A stretch of DNA of 11,653 bases from Anaerobacillus sp. (lineage in GTDB: Bacteria > Bacillota > Bacilli > Bacillales_H > Anaerobacillaceae): NCBI GenBank assembly GCA_007120055.1, contig SKOL01000228.1:1-11653 (forward strand). Direction: 5' to 3'. Shown here piece after piece: positions 1-6,241 of the stretch (positions within the stretch are counted from its first letter, which is position 1; each line of letters opens with the position of its first letter). Both the position numbers and the translations under genes were made by a program. The notes beneath the pieces are model-generated. The model saw only the letters and a list, made by a program, of their open reading frames with translations. It had not been told where the DNA came from and made no database searches.

Positions 1-53
1 CTTACGCTCGACGTTGTTGCAACAACACCTTCAAGACCACGAGTAGTACTCAT
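1..53 (-). CDS. citZ: Citrate synthase, N-terminal fragment (partial)
   Basis: Only the first 17 codons and two bases are in the window. They read M-S-T-T-R-G-L-E-G-V-V-A-T-T-S-S-V, which I recognise as the start of the Bacillus CitZ citrate synthase (B. subtilis begins MTATRGLEGVVATTSSVS). The enzyme condenses oxaloacetate and acetyl-CoA to citrate in the cytoplasm, the entry step of the TCA cycle. The ATG (51-53) has an excellent ribosome binding site, AAAGGAGAGG, at 61-70, seven bases away. The upstream neighbour is ytwI, as in B. subtilis. In B. subtilis citZ is followed by icd and mdh, which would lie beyond the left edge. Gene identity rests on 17 residues plus synteny, which is short but distinctive. 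Confidence 0.9.
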   Translation of the reverse strand, partial: MSTTRGLEGVVATTSSV

Positions 54-350
54 TTTTCAACCTCTCCTTTACAAATAGAATGATTTTTAAAACAAACTTG
101 TCATGCTTGAACGAAGAAGACAGTTCAAAAAGTCCTTACAGTAGTTGGTTGCCGACGACGAAAGTTAAATCTATTAATCTTTAACCCAATAATACGGATT
201 ATAACTATAGTAAAATATTTATTTGTTCCCATTTGAACATAATTGTTCGGAATCGTCAGCAATATTTAGTAGTAATCTTTAGGCCTTTTTGAACCTACTC
301 TTTTTTCATAAAACTTTTATGATGTTTAAAGAGTTTTCTAACTAATTTCA
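54..350 (-). other. Long citZ 5' leader with potential long-range fold
   Basis: No gene is visible between citZ and its predicted promoter at 351-379, so the transcript would have a leader of about 290 nt. The segments 123-136 (GTTCAAAAAGTCCT) and 281-294 (AGGCCTTTTTGAAC) are complementary at 13 of 14 positions and could close a domain of about 145 nt. Inside it are smaller dyads, for example GAACA/TGTTC at 236-249. A separate 17-nt palindrome, TCATAAAACTTTTATGA, sits at 306-322, close to the predicted start site. In B. subtilis the moonlighting aconitase is reported to bind the citZ leader RNA; whether that applies here is inference. No known riboswitch class was recognised. Confidence 0.4.
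189..202. promoter_or_regulatory. ATAA-N6-TTAT dyad in citZ leader (weak CcpC-like)
   Basis: The sequence ATAATACGGATTAT has ATAA and TTAT ends around six bases. CcpC, the citrate-responsive LysR repressor of citZ in B. subtilis, recognises ATAA-N7-TTAT, so the spacing here is one base short. The site overlaps a possible secondary -10 (TATAAT on the minus strand, 198-203) that lacks a convincing -35. Low confidence as an operator. Confidence 0.2.
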
Positions 351-379
351 ATTATAAACATTTTTCACAGTTTTGTGAA
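351..379 (-). promoter_or_regulatory. Predicted SigA promoter for citZ with overlapping dyad
   Basis: On the minus strand, -35 TTCACA (374-379, five of six consensus bases) is followed by a 17-base spacer and a perfect -10 TATAAT (351-356), predicting a start near 344. The dyad TTCACA-N4-TGTGAA (364-379) covers the -35 and the start of the spacer, so a protein bound there would be expected to block RNA polymerase. The promoter lies about 65 bases past the ytwI stop codon, so citZ can be transcribed separately from ytwI. Confidence 0.6.
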
Positions 380-416
380 CTTTAAATTTAAAAATAAATT
401 CCGACTATTTTAATTC

Positions 417-434
417 TTGTGAAAATTTTCACTA
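417..434. promoter_or_regulatory. Dyad TTGTGAAAATTTTCACTA, Rex- or Fnr-like
   Basis: The core GTGAAAATTTTCAC (419-432) is a perfect 14-bp palindrome. The full 18 bases differ at one position from the Rex operator TTGTGAA-N4-TTCACAA, and also match the Bacillus Fnr pattern TGTGA-N6-TCACT. It lies about 10 bases past the ytwI stop and is centred near -81 relative to the predicted citZ start. There is no T-tract after it, so it does not look like a terminator. Which regulator binds, if any, cannot be decided from sequence alone. Confidence 0.4.
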
Positions 435-443
435 GGATTAGAC

Positions 444-917
444 TTAAGAGCCTAATGTACTAAAAAACTCAACTAGTTTCATCGCCATATAAGCAATACC
501 AGCTCCAATCAATGGACCAACTGCTACACCATTAAAAATAGCTACAGCTAAAATCGTCCCAAAAACTAGTGCTGCGGTAATATGCGGATCAGATTGTAAT
601 AACTCTACCCCATTTGCTGCAACAATAGCAACAAATATCCCCGCACCTAACGCAATCCAAGCATATGTAGATTTCATCGCTTCAGTTAATTCTCTAAAGC
701 CAATCTGTCCGGTGACTATTGGTACTAATACTGCAATTGTAATAATTGTAACTCCAATATTTATACCTTTTTGTTGAATTAAAGGAAATGCCTTTTCTCC
801 TAATCCAATCCATTTAATAGCTAGAAGAGCTACTACTGCTACAACTAAAGATTGATTTTTGGCAATGATACCAATTAAAAGTAAAATTAGCATAAATGCA
901 CTTGCTTGCGTAATCAA
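444..917 (-). CDS. ytwI: DUF441 family membrane protein YtwI
   Basis: A 157-residue, very hydrophobic protein with about four to five predicted membrane segments: residues about 7-40, 53-70, 84-104 and 115-150, the last split by a Gly-rich stretch (VAVGPLIGAGIAYMAMK). Length, the conserved QQKGINIGVTIITIAVLVPI region and its position next to citZ and ytvI match YtwI/DUF441 of bacilli. The molecular function of this family is not known to me. The start is a TTG at 915-917, chosen because AAGGAAGG (929-936) lies 11 bases upstream; the next ATG, at codon 9, would cut into the first membrane segment and has no ribosome binding site. It is divergent from ytvI and lies upstream of citZ, which has its own predicted promoter. 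Confidence 0.88.
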   Translation of the reverse strand: MITQASAFMLILLLIGIIAKNQSLVVAVVALLAIKWIGLGEKAFPLIQQKGINIGVTIITIAVLVPIVTGQIGFRELTEAMKSTYAWIALGAGIFVAIVAANGVELLQSDPHITAALVFGTILAVAIFNGVAVGPLIGAGIAYMAMKLVEFFSTLGS

Positions 918-928
918 AAGGGATGCAT

Positions 929-950
929 CCTTCCTTGGTAGGCCGTACCA
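929..950 (-). promoter_or_regulatory. ytwI ribosome binding site next to a small dyad
   Basis: AAGGAAGG (929-936 on the minus strand) is the ribosome binding site that supports the TTG start of ytwI. Directly beside it is TGGTA-N5-TACCA (936-950). In the ytwI mRNA this could form a five-base-pair hairpin ending one base before the ribosome binding site, or it could be a DNA operator just after the promoter. Both readings are inference. Confidence 0.35.
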
Positions 951-955
951 TTTTT

Positions 956-985
956 ATATTATCATATAATTTGTAATTTAGCCAA
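956..985 (-). promoter_or_regulatory. Possible ytwI promoter
   Basis: The AT-rich stretch upstream of ytwI holds TTGGCT (980-985), an 18-base spacer and TAATAT (956-961) on the minus strand. Overlapping alternatives are a TATGAT at 961-966 and a perfect TTGACA at 1003-1008 that has no well-placed -10. A promoter is likely in this stretch, but the exact hexamers are uncertain. Confidence 0.3.
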
Positions 986-1170
986 CTTTCAATATATAAT
1001 CTTGTCAATTTTTTGAAAGATTAATTATTCTTTTCGAACGTACCACTACGATAACAGGTCTAAAAAATGGATACAAGCCATAACTATTTAATAGAGTTAA
1101 TAAAGTAAAACCTACTCGTCCGGACATTTTCATAAAAACCATCATGACGTCCTACTCGTCACCATCTAAC

Positions 1171-1260
1171 ATGTAAAAGTCGGGCGATTTTCTTCACTTC
1201 GCTGTGACCTTCTAACGAATCTCAGAGGCTCGTTCAGGAAAATCGCCCTCCTTTTTACAT
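1171..1260. ncRNA. Hairpin 1 of the tandem array (candidate structured RNA or REP-like element)
   Basis: The inner arms GGGCGATTTTC (1182-1192) and GAAAATCGCCC (1238-1248) are perfectly complementary over 11 bp, and the outer ends ATGTAAAA (1171-1178) and TTTTTACAT (1252-1260) continue the stem past a small internal loop. The apical region repeats almost unchanged in hairpin 2 (TTCGCTGT, CTTCTAACGAAT, AGAGGC-CGTTCA) and could form a small nested hairpin, AACGA/TCGTT. Whether it is transcribed is unknown. Confidence 0.45.
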
Positions 1261-1296
1261 AGAAAACGCTCATGACGGTAACCGTCACCAACTAAT

Positions 1297-1387
1297 ATGG
1301 AAAAGAACGAGCAATTTCCTTCTCTTCGCTGTAAACTTCTAACGAATTTTAGAGGCCCGTTCACGAAATTACTCGTTCCTTTTTCAT
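1297..1387. ncRNA. Hairpin 2 of the tandem array (candidate structured RNA or REP-like element)
   Basis: The inner arms AACGAGCAATTTC (1306-1318) and GAAATTACTCGTT (1365-1377) pair at 12 of 13 positions, and ATGGAAAAG/CTTTTTCAT extend the stem. The arm sequences differ strongly from hairpin 1 but remain complementary. The odd inner position is C-A on the plus strand but G-U on the minus strand; the nested loop stem also has a G-U only on the minus strand, while one outer position favours the plus strand. Strand of action is therefore only weakly indicated. Confidence 0.45.
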
Positions 1388-1460
1388 ACAAAACGACCAT
1401 GACACAATCGACACGAGGTAACATGTAAAAACGAGTTGTACCTTTCCAACTTTCAGCTTT

Positions 1461-1488
1461 CCAACTAACCAACTACCTACTAACCAAC
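1461..1488. repeat. Short tandem repeat of TAACCAAC type
   Basis: TAACCAAC occurs at 1466-1473 and 1481-1488 with a TACCTAC spacer and a partial unit CCAAC before it. The same octamer forms exact tandem pairs at two other places in the window (2622 and 3122). It lies just upstream of the ytvI ribosome binding site. Confidence 0.6.
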
Positions 1489-1511
1489 AAATATATCGAA
1501 AGGAGAAAAAT

Positions 1512-2624
1512 ATGACTTCTAATTACTTTCAGATATTAATGAGACTCCTTATCGTTTTATTGATATTCACATCTGTTATTTTAATAGTTTTTCTTTTATT
1601 TAAGACTGCCTATCCATTTGCCATTGGTCTAGCGATAGCATTTTTAATAAATCCTTTCGTGAATTTCTTGCAAGAAAGACTCAATATAGTACGGTGGCTT
1701 GCTGTATCACTTAGTTTACTTCTATTAATTGCTTTAATTATCGGTGCAATTACAATTATTATTTCTGAAATTATCATGGGAACAAATTATTTATCACATT
1801 CAGTCCCTTTTCATTTGCAAACCATTATATTTGAAATGAAAGAAATATTTACAGGAAAAGTTATTCCTATTTACGAACAAATATCAGCAATGTTCTATTC
1901 TTTAGATAGCGAACATCAAGCGACAATATTAGCTTACATTGAAACGATTACTGTTCAATTAACAACAAATTTAAGTAACACAACCCACTCTATATTAACA
2001 GGTATATCTGACTTTTTATTAGGGTTACCGAACTTAGCTACTGTTATTATTTTTTCTTTATTAGCGACTTTTTTTATTAGTAAAGATTGGTATAAACTCG
2101 TTTTTCTATTTAGAAAGTGGGTACCTAATCTCATCGCCGAAAAAACAAAAGAAGTAACTGTTAGCTTGAAAAAAGCGTTTGTAGGCTTTATTTTTGCCCA
2201 GTTAACACTCATTTCTATTACATGTTTTATCGTTTTAGCTGGATTAATCTTTTTAAGAGTTGACTATCCAATAACTATTGCTTTGCTTATCGCATTTGTT
2301 GACTTACTTCCATATTTAGGAACAGGGTTGATTTTTATTCCGTGGATCTTGTACACATTTTTCTCTGGACAACTGTCACTGACGATCGGACTTTCCGTTC
2401 TTTACGGAATCGTCGTAGTTCAAAGGCAAATTATGGAACCGAAAATATTATCGTCAAACATTGGTGTCGATCCACTTGCAACTCTACTTTCTTTGTTTGT
2501 TGGTTATAAATTATTCGGTTTTTTAGGATTATTAATCGGTCCGATAGTCCTAGTCTTTATTCACGCCATTCATAAAGCTCACGTATTTCGCGATTTAAAA
2601 AATTGGTTATTTCAAACTCGTTAA
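1512..2624 (+). CDS. ytvI: YtvI, AI-2E/PerM family integral membrane protein (sporulation-associated)
   Basis: A 370-residue polytopic membrane protein, close to the roughly 370 residues of B. subtilis YtvI. Membrane segments appear near residues 9-31, 34-50 and 59-86, then a mostly polar stretch of about 70 residues, then further segments from about 155 to the C-terminus. Family signatures are visible: DLLPYLGTG followed by a conserved Pro, and EPKI-x6-GVDPL followed by FVGYKLFGFLGLLIGP. The family contains PerM-like permeases and ion or small-molecule exporters; annotated bacilli homologues are called sporulation integral membrane protein YtvI, with the substrate unresolved. The ATG at 1512 has GAAAGGAG at 1498-1505. 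It is the only plus-strand gene here, convergent with fxsA. No convincing promoter was found upstream. Confidence 0.88.
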   Translation: MTSNYFQILMRLLIVLLIFTSVILIVFLLFKTAYPFAIGLAIAFLINPFVNFLQERLNIVRWLAVSLSLLLLIALIIGAITIIISEIIMGTNYLSHSVPFHLQTIIFEMKEIFTGKVIPIYEQISAMFYSLDSEHQATILAYIETITVQLTTNLSNTTHSILTGISDFLLGLPNLATVIIFSLLATFFISKDWYKLVFLFRKWVPNLIAEKTKEVTVSLKKAFVGFIFAQLTLISITCFIVLAGLIFLRVDYPITIALLIAFVDLLPYLGTGLIFIPWILYTFFSGQLSLTIGLSVLYGIVVVQRQIMEPKILSSNIGVDPLATLLSLFVGYKLFGFLGLLIGPIVLVFIHAIHKAHVFRDLKNWLFQTR

Positions 2625-2637
2625 CCAACTAACCAAC
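2621..2637. repeat. TTAACCAACTAACCAAC, two TAACCAAC octamers
   Basis: Two tandem TAACCAAC units whose first bases are the ytvI stop codon (TAA, 2622-2624). An identical 17-mer occurs exactly 500 bp downstream at 3121, upstream of fxsA. No inverted ends or transposase accompany it. Confidence 0.75.
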
Positions 2638-2654
2638 AAACTAATTTTTCCAAA

Positions 2655-2707
2655 CAAAAAATGCTGAATAAAATTACGCTCTAAGTCGTGTTTTAATCAG
2701 CATTTTT
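2655..2707. terminator. Bidirectional terminator between ytvI and fxsA
   Basis: AAAAATGCTGA (from 2656) pairs with TCAGCATTTTT (to 2707), and the stem can extend inward through AAAA/TTTT and ACG/CGT with a small bulge to a loop around CTCTAAGT. A-tracts on the left and T-tracts on the right make it functional in both directions, as expected between convergent genes. Confidence 0.85.
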
Positions 2708-2710
2708 GAT

Positions 2711-3106
2711 TTAGCGTCTGTTAATAAAAATAATAGAGCCACTTTGGACCATTTGATTAAATATTTTTTGTAAAAATGCTTTTGCGATCGCTCGTGTATT
2801 CGGTAAGAGTAAAAAGAAACCAATCGCATCGGTAATAAAGCCAGGTGTTAGCAGGACAACTCCACCAACTAAAATACATAGACCATCTAAAAGAACTCCA
2901 CTAGGAATTTGCCCTTGCTGTAATTGGAGTTGCGCAAGACGTATCGTCTGCAATCCTTCTTTTTTCGCTAACCAAGCTCCTAGTACCCCTGTTACAATGA
3001 CCAATAATATCGTCCAGAGAACCCCAATCGTACTACCGGAAAGAATTAAAACTCCAATTTCTAAAGCAGGGACAATGATTAGTAATAAGATCAATATTTT
3101 TAACAT
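2711..3106 (-). CDS. fxsA: FxsA family membrane protein
   Basis: A 131-residue membrane protein with hydrophobic segments near residues 1-20, 24-45 and 73-100, and the family hallmark GGVVLLTPGFITDAIGFFLLLP at about 81-102 (broken here by its Gly and Pro residues). FxsA (YtzA in B. subtilis) is named for E. coli FxsA, which relieves F-plasmid exclusion of phage T7 when overproduced; its normal role is unclear. The start at 3104-3106 is chosen because GGAGGA lies four bases upstream. The frame stays open for 13 more codons to an upstream ATG, but those codons translate the TAACCAAC repeat and have no ribosome binding site. It follows pyk on the same strand, behind the pyk terminator, leaving little room for a separate promoter, so read-through may supply it. 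Confidence 0.9.
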   Translation of the reverse strand: MLKILILLLIIVPALEIGVLILSGSTIGVLWTILLVIVTGVLGAWLAKKEGLQTIRLAQLQLQQGQIPSGVLLDGLCILVGGVVLLTPGFITDAIGFFLLLPNTRAIAKAFLQKIFNQMVQSGSIIFINRR

Positions 3107-3110
3107 ACTT

Positions 3111-3116
3111 TCCTCC
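3111..3116 (-). promoter_or_regulatory. Ribosome binding site fixing the fxsA start
   Basis: GGAGGA on the minus strand, four bases before the ATG at 3104-3106. It lies inside the longer open frame, which argues that the longer frame is not the true protein. Confidence 0.8.
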
Positions 3117-3120
3117 ATTT

Positions 3121-3137
3121 TTAACCAACTAACCAAC
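3121..3137. repeat. TTAACCAACTAACCAAC, second exact copy
   Basis: Identical in sequence and orientation to 2621-2637. It sits between the fxsA ribosome binding site and the pyk terminator. The two copies bracket fxsA, but fxsA is at its usual syntenic place, so this does not suggest a mobile unit. Confidence 0.75.
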
Positions 3138-3145
3138 TTTTTCAT

Positions 3146-3182
3146 AAAAAATGAGAAGGAATAACTTAATACCCCTTCTCAT
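3146..3182 (-). terminator. Intrinsic terminator of pyk
   Basis: On the minus strand ATGAGAAGG (3174-3182) pairs perfectly with CCTTCTCAT (3151-3159), with a loop of about 14 nt, followed by TTTTT (3146-3150). It lies 15 bases past the pyk stop codon. Confidence 0.88.
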
Positions 3183-3197
3183 CTTCTTACCTATTTA

Positions 3198-4952
3198 TTA
3201 TAAAATACTTGCATGTCCTTTGTAAATATTCCCGCGTGTCGCATCTACAGTAATTACTTCACCATCTTCAAATTGCTCTGTAGCATTGTGAGCACCTACG
3301 ATTACAGGAACCCCTAAATTTAATCCTACTACTGCTGCGTGGCTCGTTAAACCGCCTTCTTCAGTGATCACTGCTGCAGCTTTTTCAAATGCTTCCATCA
3401 TATCTTTATCAGTGCCGACAGTAACTAAAATCGCACCATCTTCCATTTTCGCTAAAGCATCACTAGCAGTTTTTGCAACAATCACCTTCCCTGTTGCAGC
3501 TTTACGTCCAATCCCTTGTCCTTTTGCAACTACTTCACTAATTACGTGAACTTTCATTAAGTTAGTTGTTCCTGTTTCACCTACAGGTACCCCCGCTGTT
3601 ATAACAATTAAATCTCCATGATCGATAAATTCTGTTTTAACAGCTTCTTGCACAGCAATTTCTAACATTTCGTCAGTTGAATTAGCTTTTGTTCCTAATT
3701 GAGAATAAACTCCCCAAGCTAGGGAAAGTTTGCGACAAACTTCTTCTGAATGTGTAACAGCAACGATCGGTGATTTCGGACGATATTTAGAAATCATTCT
3801 TGCTGTATGTCCACTTTCAGTAGCGGTAACAAGTGCAGATGCTTCCAAGTTTAAAGCAGTGTGAGCTACAGATTGGCTAATTGCATCAGTAATTGTTTTT
3901 TGGCTTTCTCTTCCTCTTTTCTTAAGCAAATCTTCATATTTTAATGCAGATTCCGTGCGAATAGCAATATTATTCATTGTTTGAACCGACTCAACTGGAT
4001 AGTCCCCTGCTGCCGTTTCCCCTGATAACATAATCGCATCTGTTCCATCAAAGATAGCGTTAGCTACATCACTTGCTTCAGCACGTGTTGGACGAGGATT
4101 GCGTTGCATTGAATCTAACATTTGCGTTGCTGTAATAACTGGCTTCCCTAAAGCATTACATTTTTTAATTAAAGATTTTTGAACTAATGGTACTTCTTCT
4201 GCTGGAATTTCAACTCCTAAGTCACCACGTGCCACCATTAATCCATCTGAAACTTCAAGAATTTCATCAATATTATCGACACCTTCTTGATTTTCGATTT
4301 TCGGAATAATATGAATATCAGGAGAACCATGATTTTCTAATAATTCACGAATTTCTAAAACGTCAGAAGCACGACGAACAAATGAAGCAGCGATGAAATC
4401 TACTCCTTGTTCGATACCAAAACGAATGTCATTTGCATCTTTTTCAGTGATACCAGGTAAATTTACACTTACGTTCGGTACGTTCACACCTTTTTTGTTT
4501 TTAATGGTTCCGCTATTTAATATTTTTGTTTTTAACTCATTATCACCAATTTCAATCACTTCTAATTCAATAAGACCGTCATCTAGTAAGATTTTAGACC
4601 CAACTTTAACATCATTAACTAACCCTGGGTATGTGATAGAGAATTTTTCAGAAGTTCCTACAACTTCTTCCATCGATATAGTAACTTCATTACCAGAAAC
4701 CAACTCTGCTACACCATTCTCAAAATTATTTGTACGAATTTCCGGGCCTTTCGTATCAAGTAAAATCGCAACGTATTTTCCTGCTTTCGCAGCTGCTTCT
4801 CTAATGGACTTTATACGTGCTCCGTGCTCTTCATAATCACCATGGGAAAAGTTTAGTCGAGCTACATTCATTCCTGCTTCGATTAAATTGTTTAATTTCT
4901 CAACACTTTCACTTGCTGGACCAATAGTACATACTATTTTCGTTTTTCTCAT
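3198..4952 (-). CDS. pyk: Pyruvate kinase
   Basis: A 584-residue protein that converts phosphoenolpyruvate and ADP to pyruvate and ATP, the last step of glycolysis. The N-terminal barrel shows [12 protein letters not shown], the substrate-binding [10 protein letters not shown] (R32, N34, S36), and the active-site K218, E220 and D244 in PKIENQEG and ARGDLG; the B domain spans about 70-170. The C-terminus carries the extra PEP-utiliser-like mobile domain typical of Bacillus pyruvate kinase, with [11 protein letters not shown] at about 533-543. Length matches B. subtilis (585). The start at 4950-4952 has AGGAGG at 4963-4968; an upstream in-frame ATG adds eight residues but overlaps that site. 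It follows pfkA by 125 bp, with a possible promoter of its own, and ends at a strong terminator. Confidence 0.98.
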   Translation of the reverse strand: MRKTKIVCTIGPASESVEKLNNLIEAGMNVARLNFSHGDYEEHGARIKSIREAAAKAGKYVAILLDTKGPEIRTNNFENGVAELVSGNEVTISMEEVVGTSEKFSITYPGLVNDVKVGSKILLDDGLIELEVIEIGDNELKTKILNSGTIKNKKGVNVPNVSVNLPGITEKDANDIRFGIEQGVDFIAASFVRRASDVLEIRELLENHGSPDIHIIPKIENQEGVDNIDEILEVSDGLMVARGDLGVEIPAEEVPLVQKSLIKKCNALGKPVITATQMLDSMQRNPRPTRAEASDVANAIFDGTDAIMLSGETAAGDYPVESVQTMNNIAIRTESALKYEDLLKKRGRESQKTITDAISQSVAHTALNLEASALVTATESGHTARMISKYRPKSPIVAVTHSEEVCRKLSLAWGVYSQLGTKANSTDEMLEIAVQEAVKTEFIDHGDLIVITAGVPVGETGTTNLMKVHVISEVVAKGQGIGRKAATGKVIVAKTASDALAKMEDGAILVTVGTDKDMMEAFEKAAAVITEEGGLTSHAAVVGLNLGVPVIVGAHNATEQFEDGEVITVDATRGNIYKGHASIL

Positions 4953-5005
4953 TATATATATTCCTCCTAGTTCCATTCAACTTAATAAATGTTTTACTTT
5001 ATTGC

Positions 5006-5033
5006 ATAATAAATGTTTAATTATTGTTGCCAA
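5006..5033 (-). promoter_or_regulatory. Possible internal promoter for pyk
   Basis: On the minus strand TTGGCA (5028-5033, five of six bases) is followed by a 16-base spacer and TATTAT (5006-5011, five of six), giving a leader of about 47 nt for pyk. The 12-mer TAATAAATGTTT is repeated exactly at 4983-4994 and 5007-5018, with the second copy overlapping the -10. pfkA and pyk are probably also co-transcribed because no terminator separates them. Confidence 0.4.
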
Positions 5034-5077
5034 TCGTTATAAAGTATGTCATAATCGAAAAATAAAGTGTATATTTA

Positions 5078-6040
<963 letters not shown>

Positions 6041-6097
6041 TTAAGTTCACCTCATCACAAATTTAACATAATCCTAGTATTAGTTAATTTACTAATT

Positions 6098-6126
6098 ATC
6101 ATAAAACCATTCATTAGATTTTTAAA
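6098..6126 (-). promoter_or_regulatory. Candidate promoter for pfkA-pyk
   Basis: TTTAAA (6121-6126, four of six -35 bases), a 17-base spacer and TATGAT (6098-6103, five of six -10 bases) on the minus strand. A promoter is expected in 6038-6205 because the accA terminator lies upstream; this is the best-placed match, but the region is AT-rich and other choices are possible. No catabolite-responsive element was recognised. Confidence 0.38.
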
Positions 6127-6205
6127 CACTATTACTAGTATTTTCATCACTCGTATTAAAATACCACTTCTGTTTAAGAAAAACAATACAGTAAAATGGA
6201 CAAAC

Positions 6206-6234
6206 AAAAAGCCTTCTCTATATTTAGAGAAAGC
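6206..6234 (-). terminator. Intrinsic terminator of the accA end of the unit
   Basis: GCTTTCTCTA and TAGAGAAGGC form a 10-bp stem (one G-U pair) around a four-base loop, followed by TTTTTGTTTG on the minus strand. It begins eight bases past the accA stop codon and separates the acetyl-CoA carboxylase genes from pfkA. Confidence 0.87.
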
Positions 6235-6241
6235 AAATTCC

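Larger units (their letters stand above)
1111..1440. repeat. Tandem imperfect repeat, about 126 bp, two full units plus flanking partial units
   Basis: The gap between ytwI and ytvI (918-1511, about 590 bp) contains no convincing gene; its centre is an array of diverged repeats. CATGAC recurs at 1143, 1271 and 1398, and the ACATGTAAAAG-like left arms begin at 1169, 1295 and 1421, giving a period of about 126-128 bp. Each unit is a roughly 90-nt hairpin plus a linker of about 40 nt containing CAT-A-AAAAC-CATGAC. The linker between the hairpins holds a perfect dyad, TGACGGTAACCGTCA (1273-1287). A partial unit stands at each end: a right-arm-like CCTACTCGTC (1111-1120, repeated at 1151-1160) on the left and a lone left arm (1421-1440) on the right. 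I do not recognise a named family. Confidence 0.75.

Noticed and set aside
417..434. Terminator of ytwI
   Set aside because: The palindrome has almost no loop and is not followed by a T-run on the minus strand.
1111..1440. Hammerhead ribozyme, SAM, T-box or cyclic-di-AMP riboswitch in the tandem hairpins
   Set aside because: None of the conserved core motifs of these classes (such as CUGANGA with GAAA, or the T-box GGGTGG) was found in either strand.
1212..1472. An 86-codon minus-strand open frame in the ytwI-ytvI gap
   Set aside because: It runs through both hairpins of the tandem repeat, has no recognisable domain or ribosome binding site, and its composition follows the repeat rather than a protein.
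2621..3137. Direct repeats flanking fxsA as ends of a mobile element
   Set aside because: fxsA is at its usual place next to pyk in bacilli, there is no transposase or inverted end, and a third copy of the repeat lies elsewhere.
3107..3145. Longer fxsA start adding 13 residues
   Set aside because: The added codons are the TAACCAAC repeat and the ribosome binding site GGAGGA lies inside them, directly before the shorter start.
3364..4836. Plus-strand open frames opposite pyk
   Set aside because: They are antisense shadows of a highly conserved gene, with no ribosome binding sites or domains.
4953..4976. Longer pyk start adding eight residues
   Set aside because: The added codons contain the AGGAGG ribosome binding site; pyruvate kinases begin at [12 protein letters not shown].
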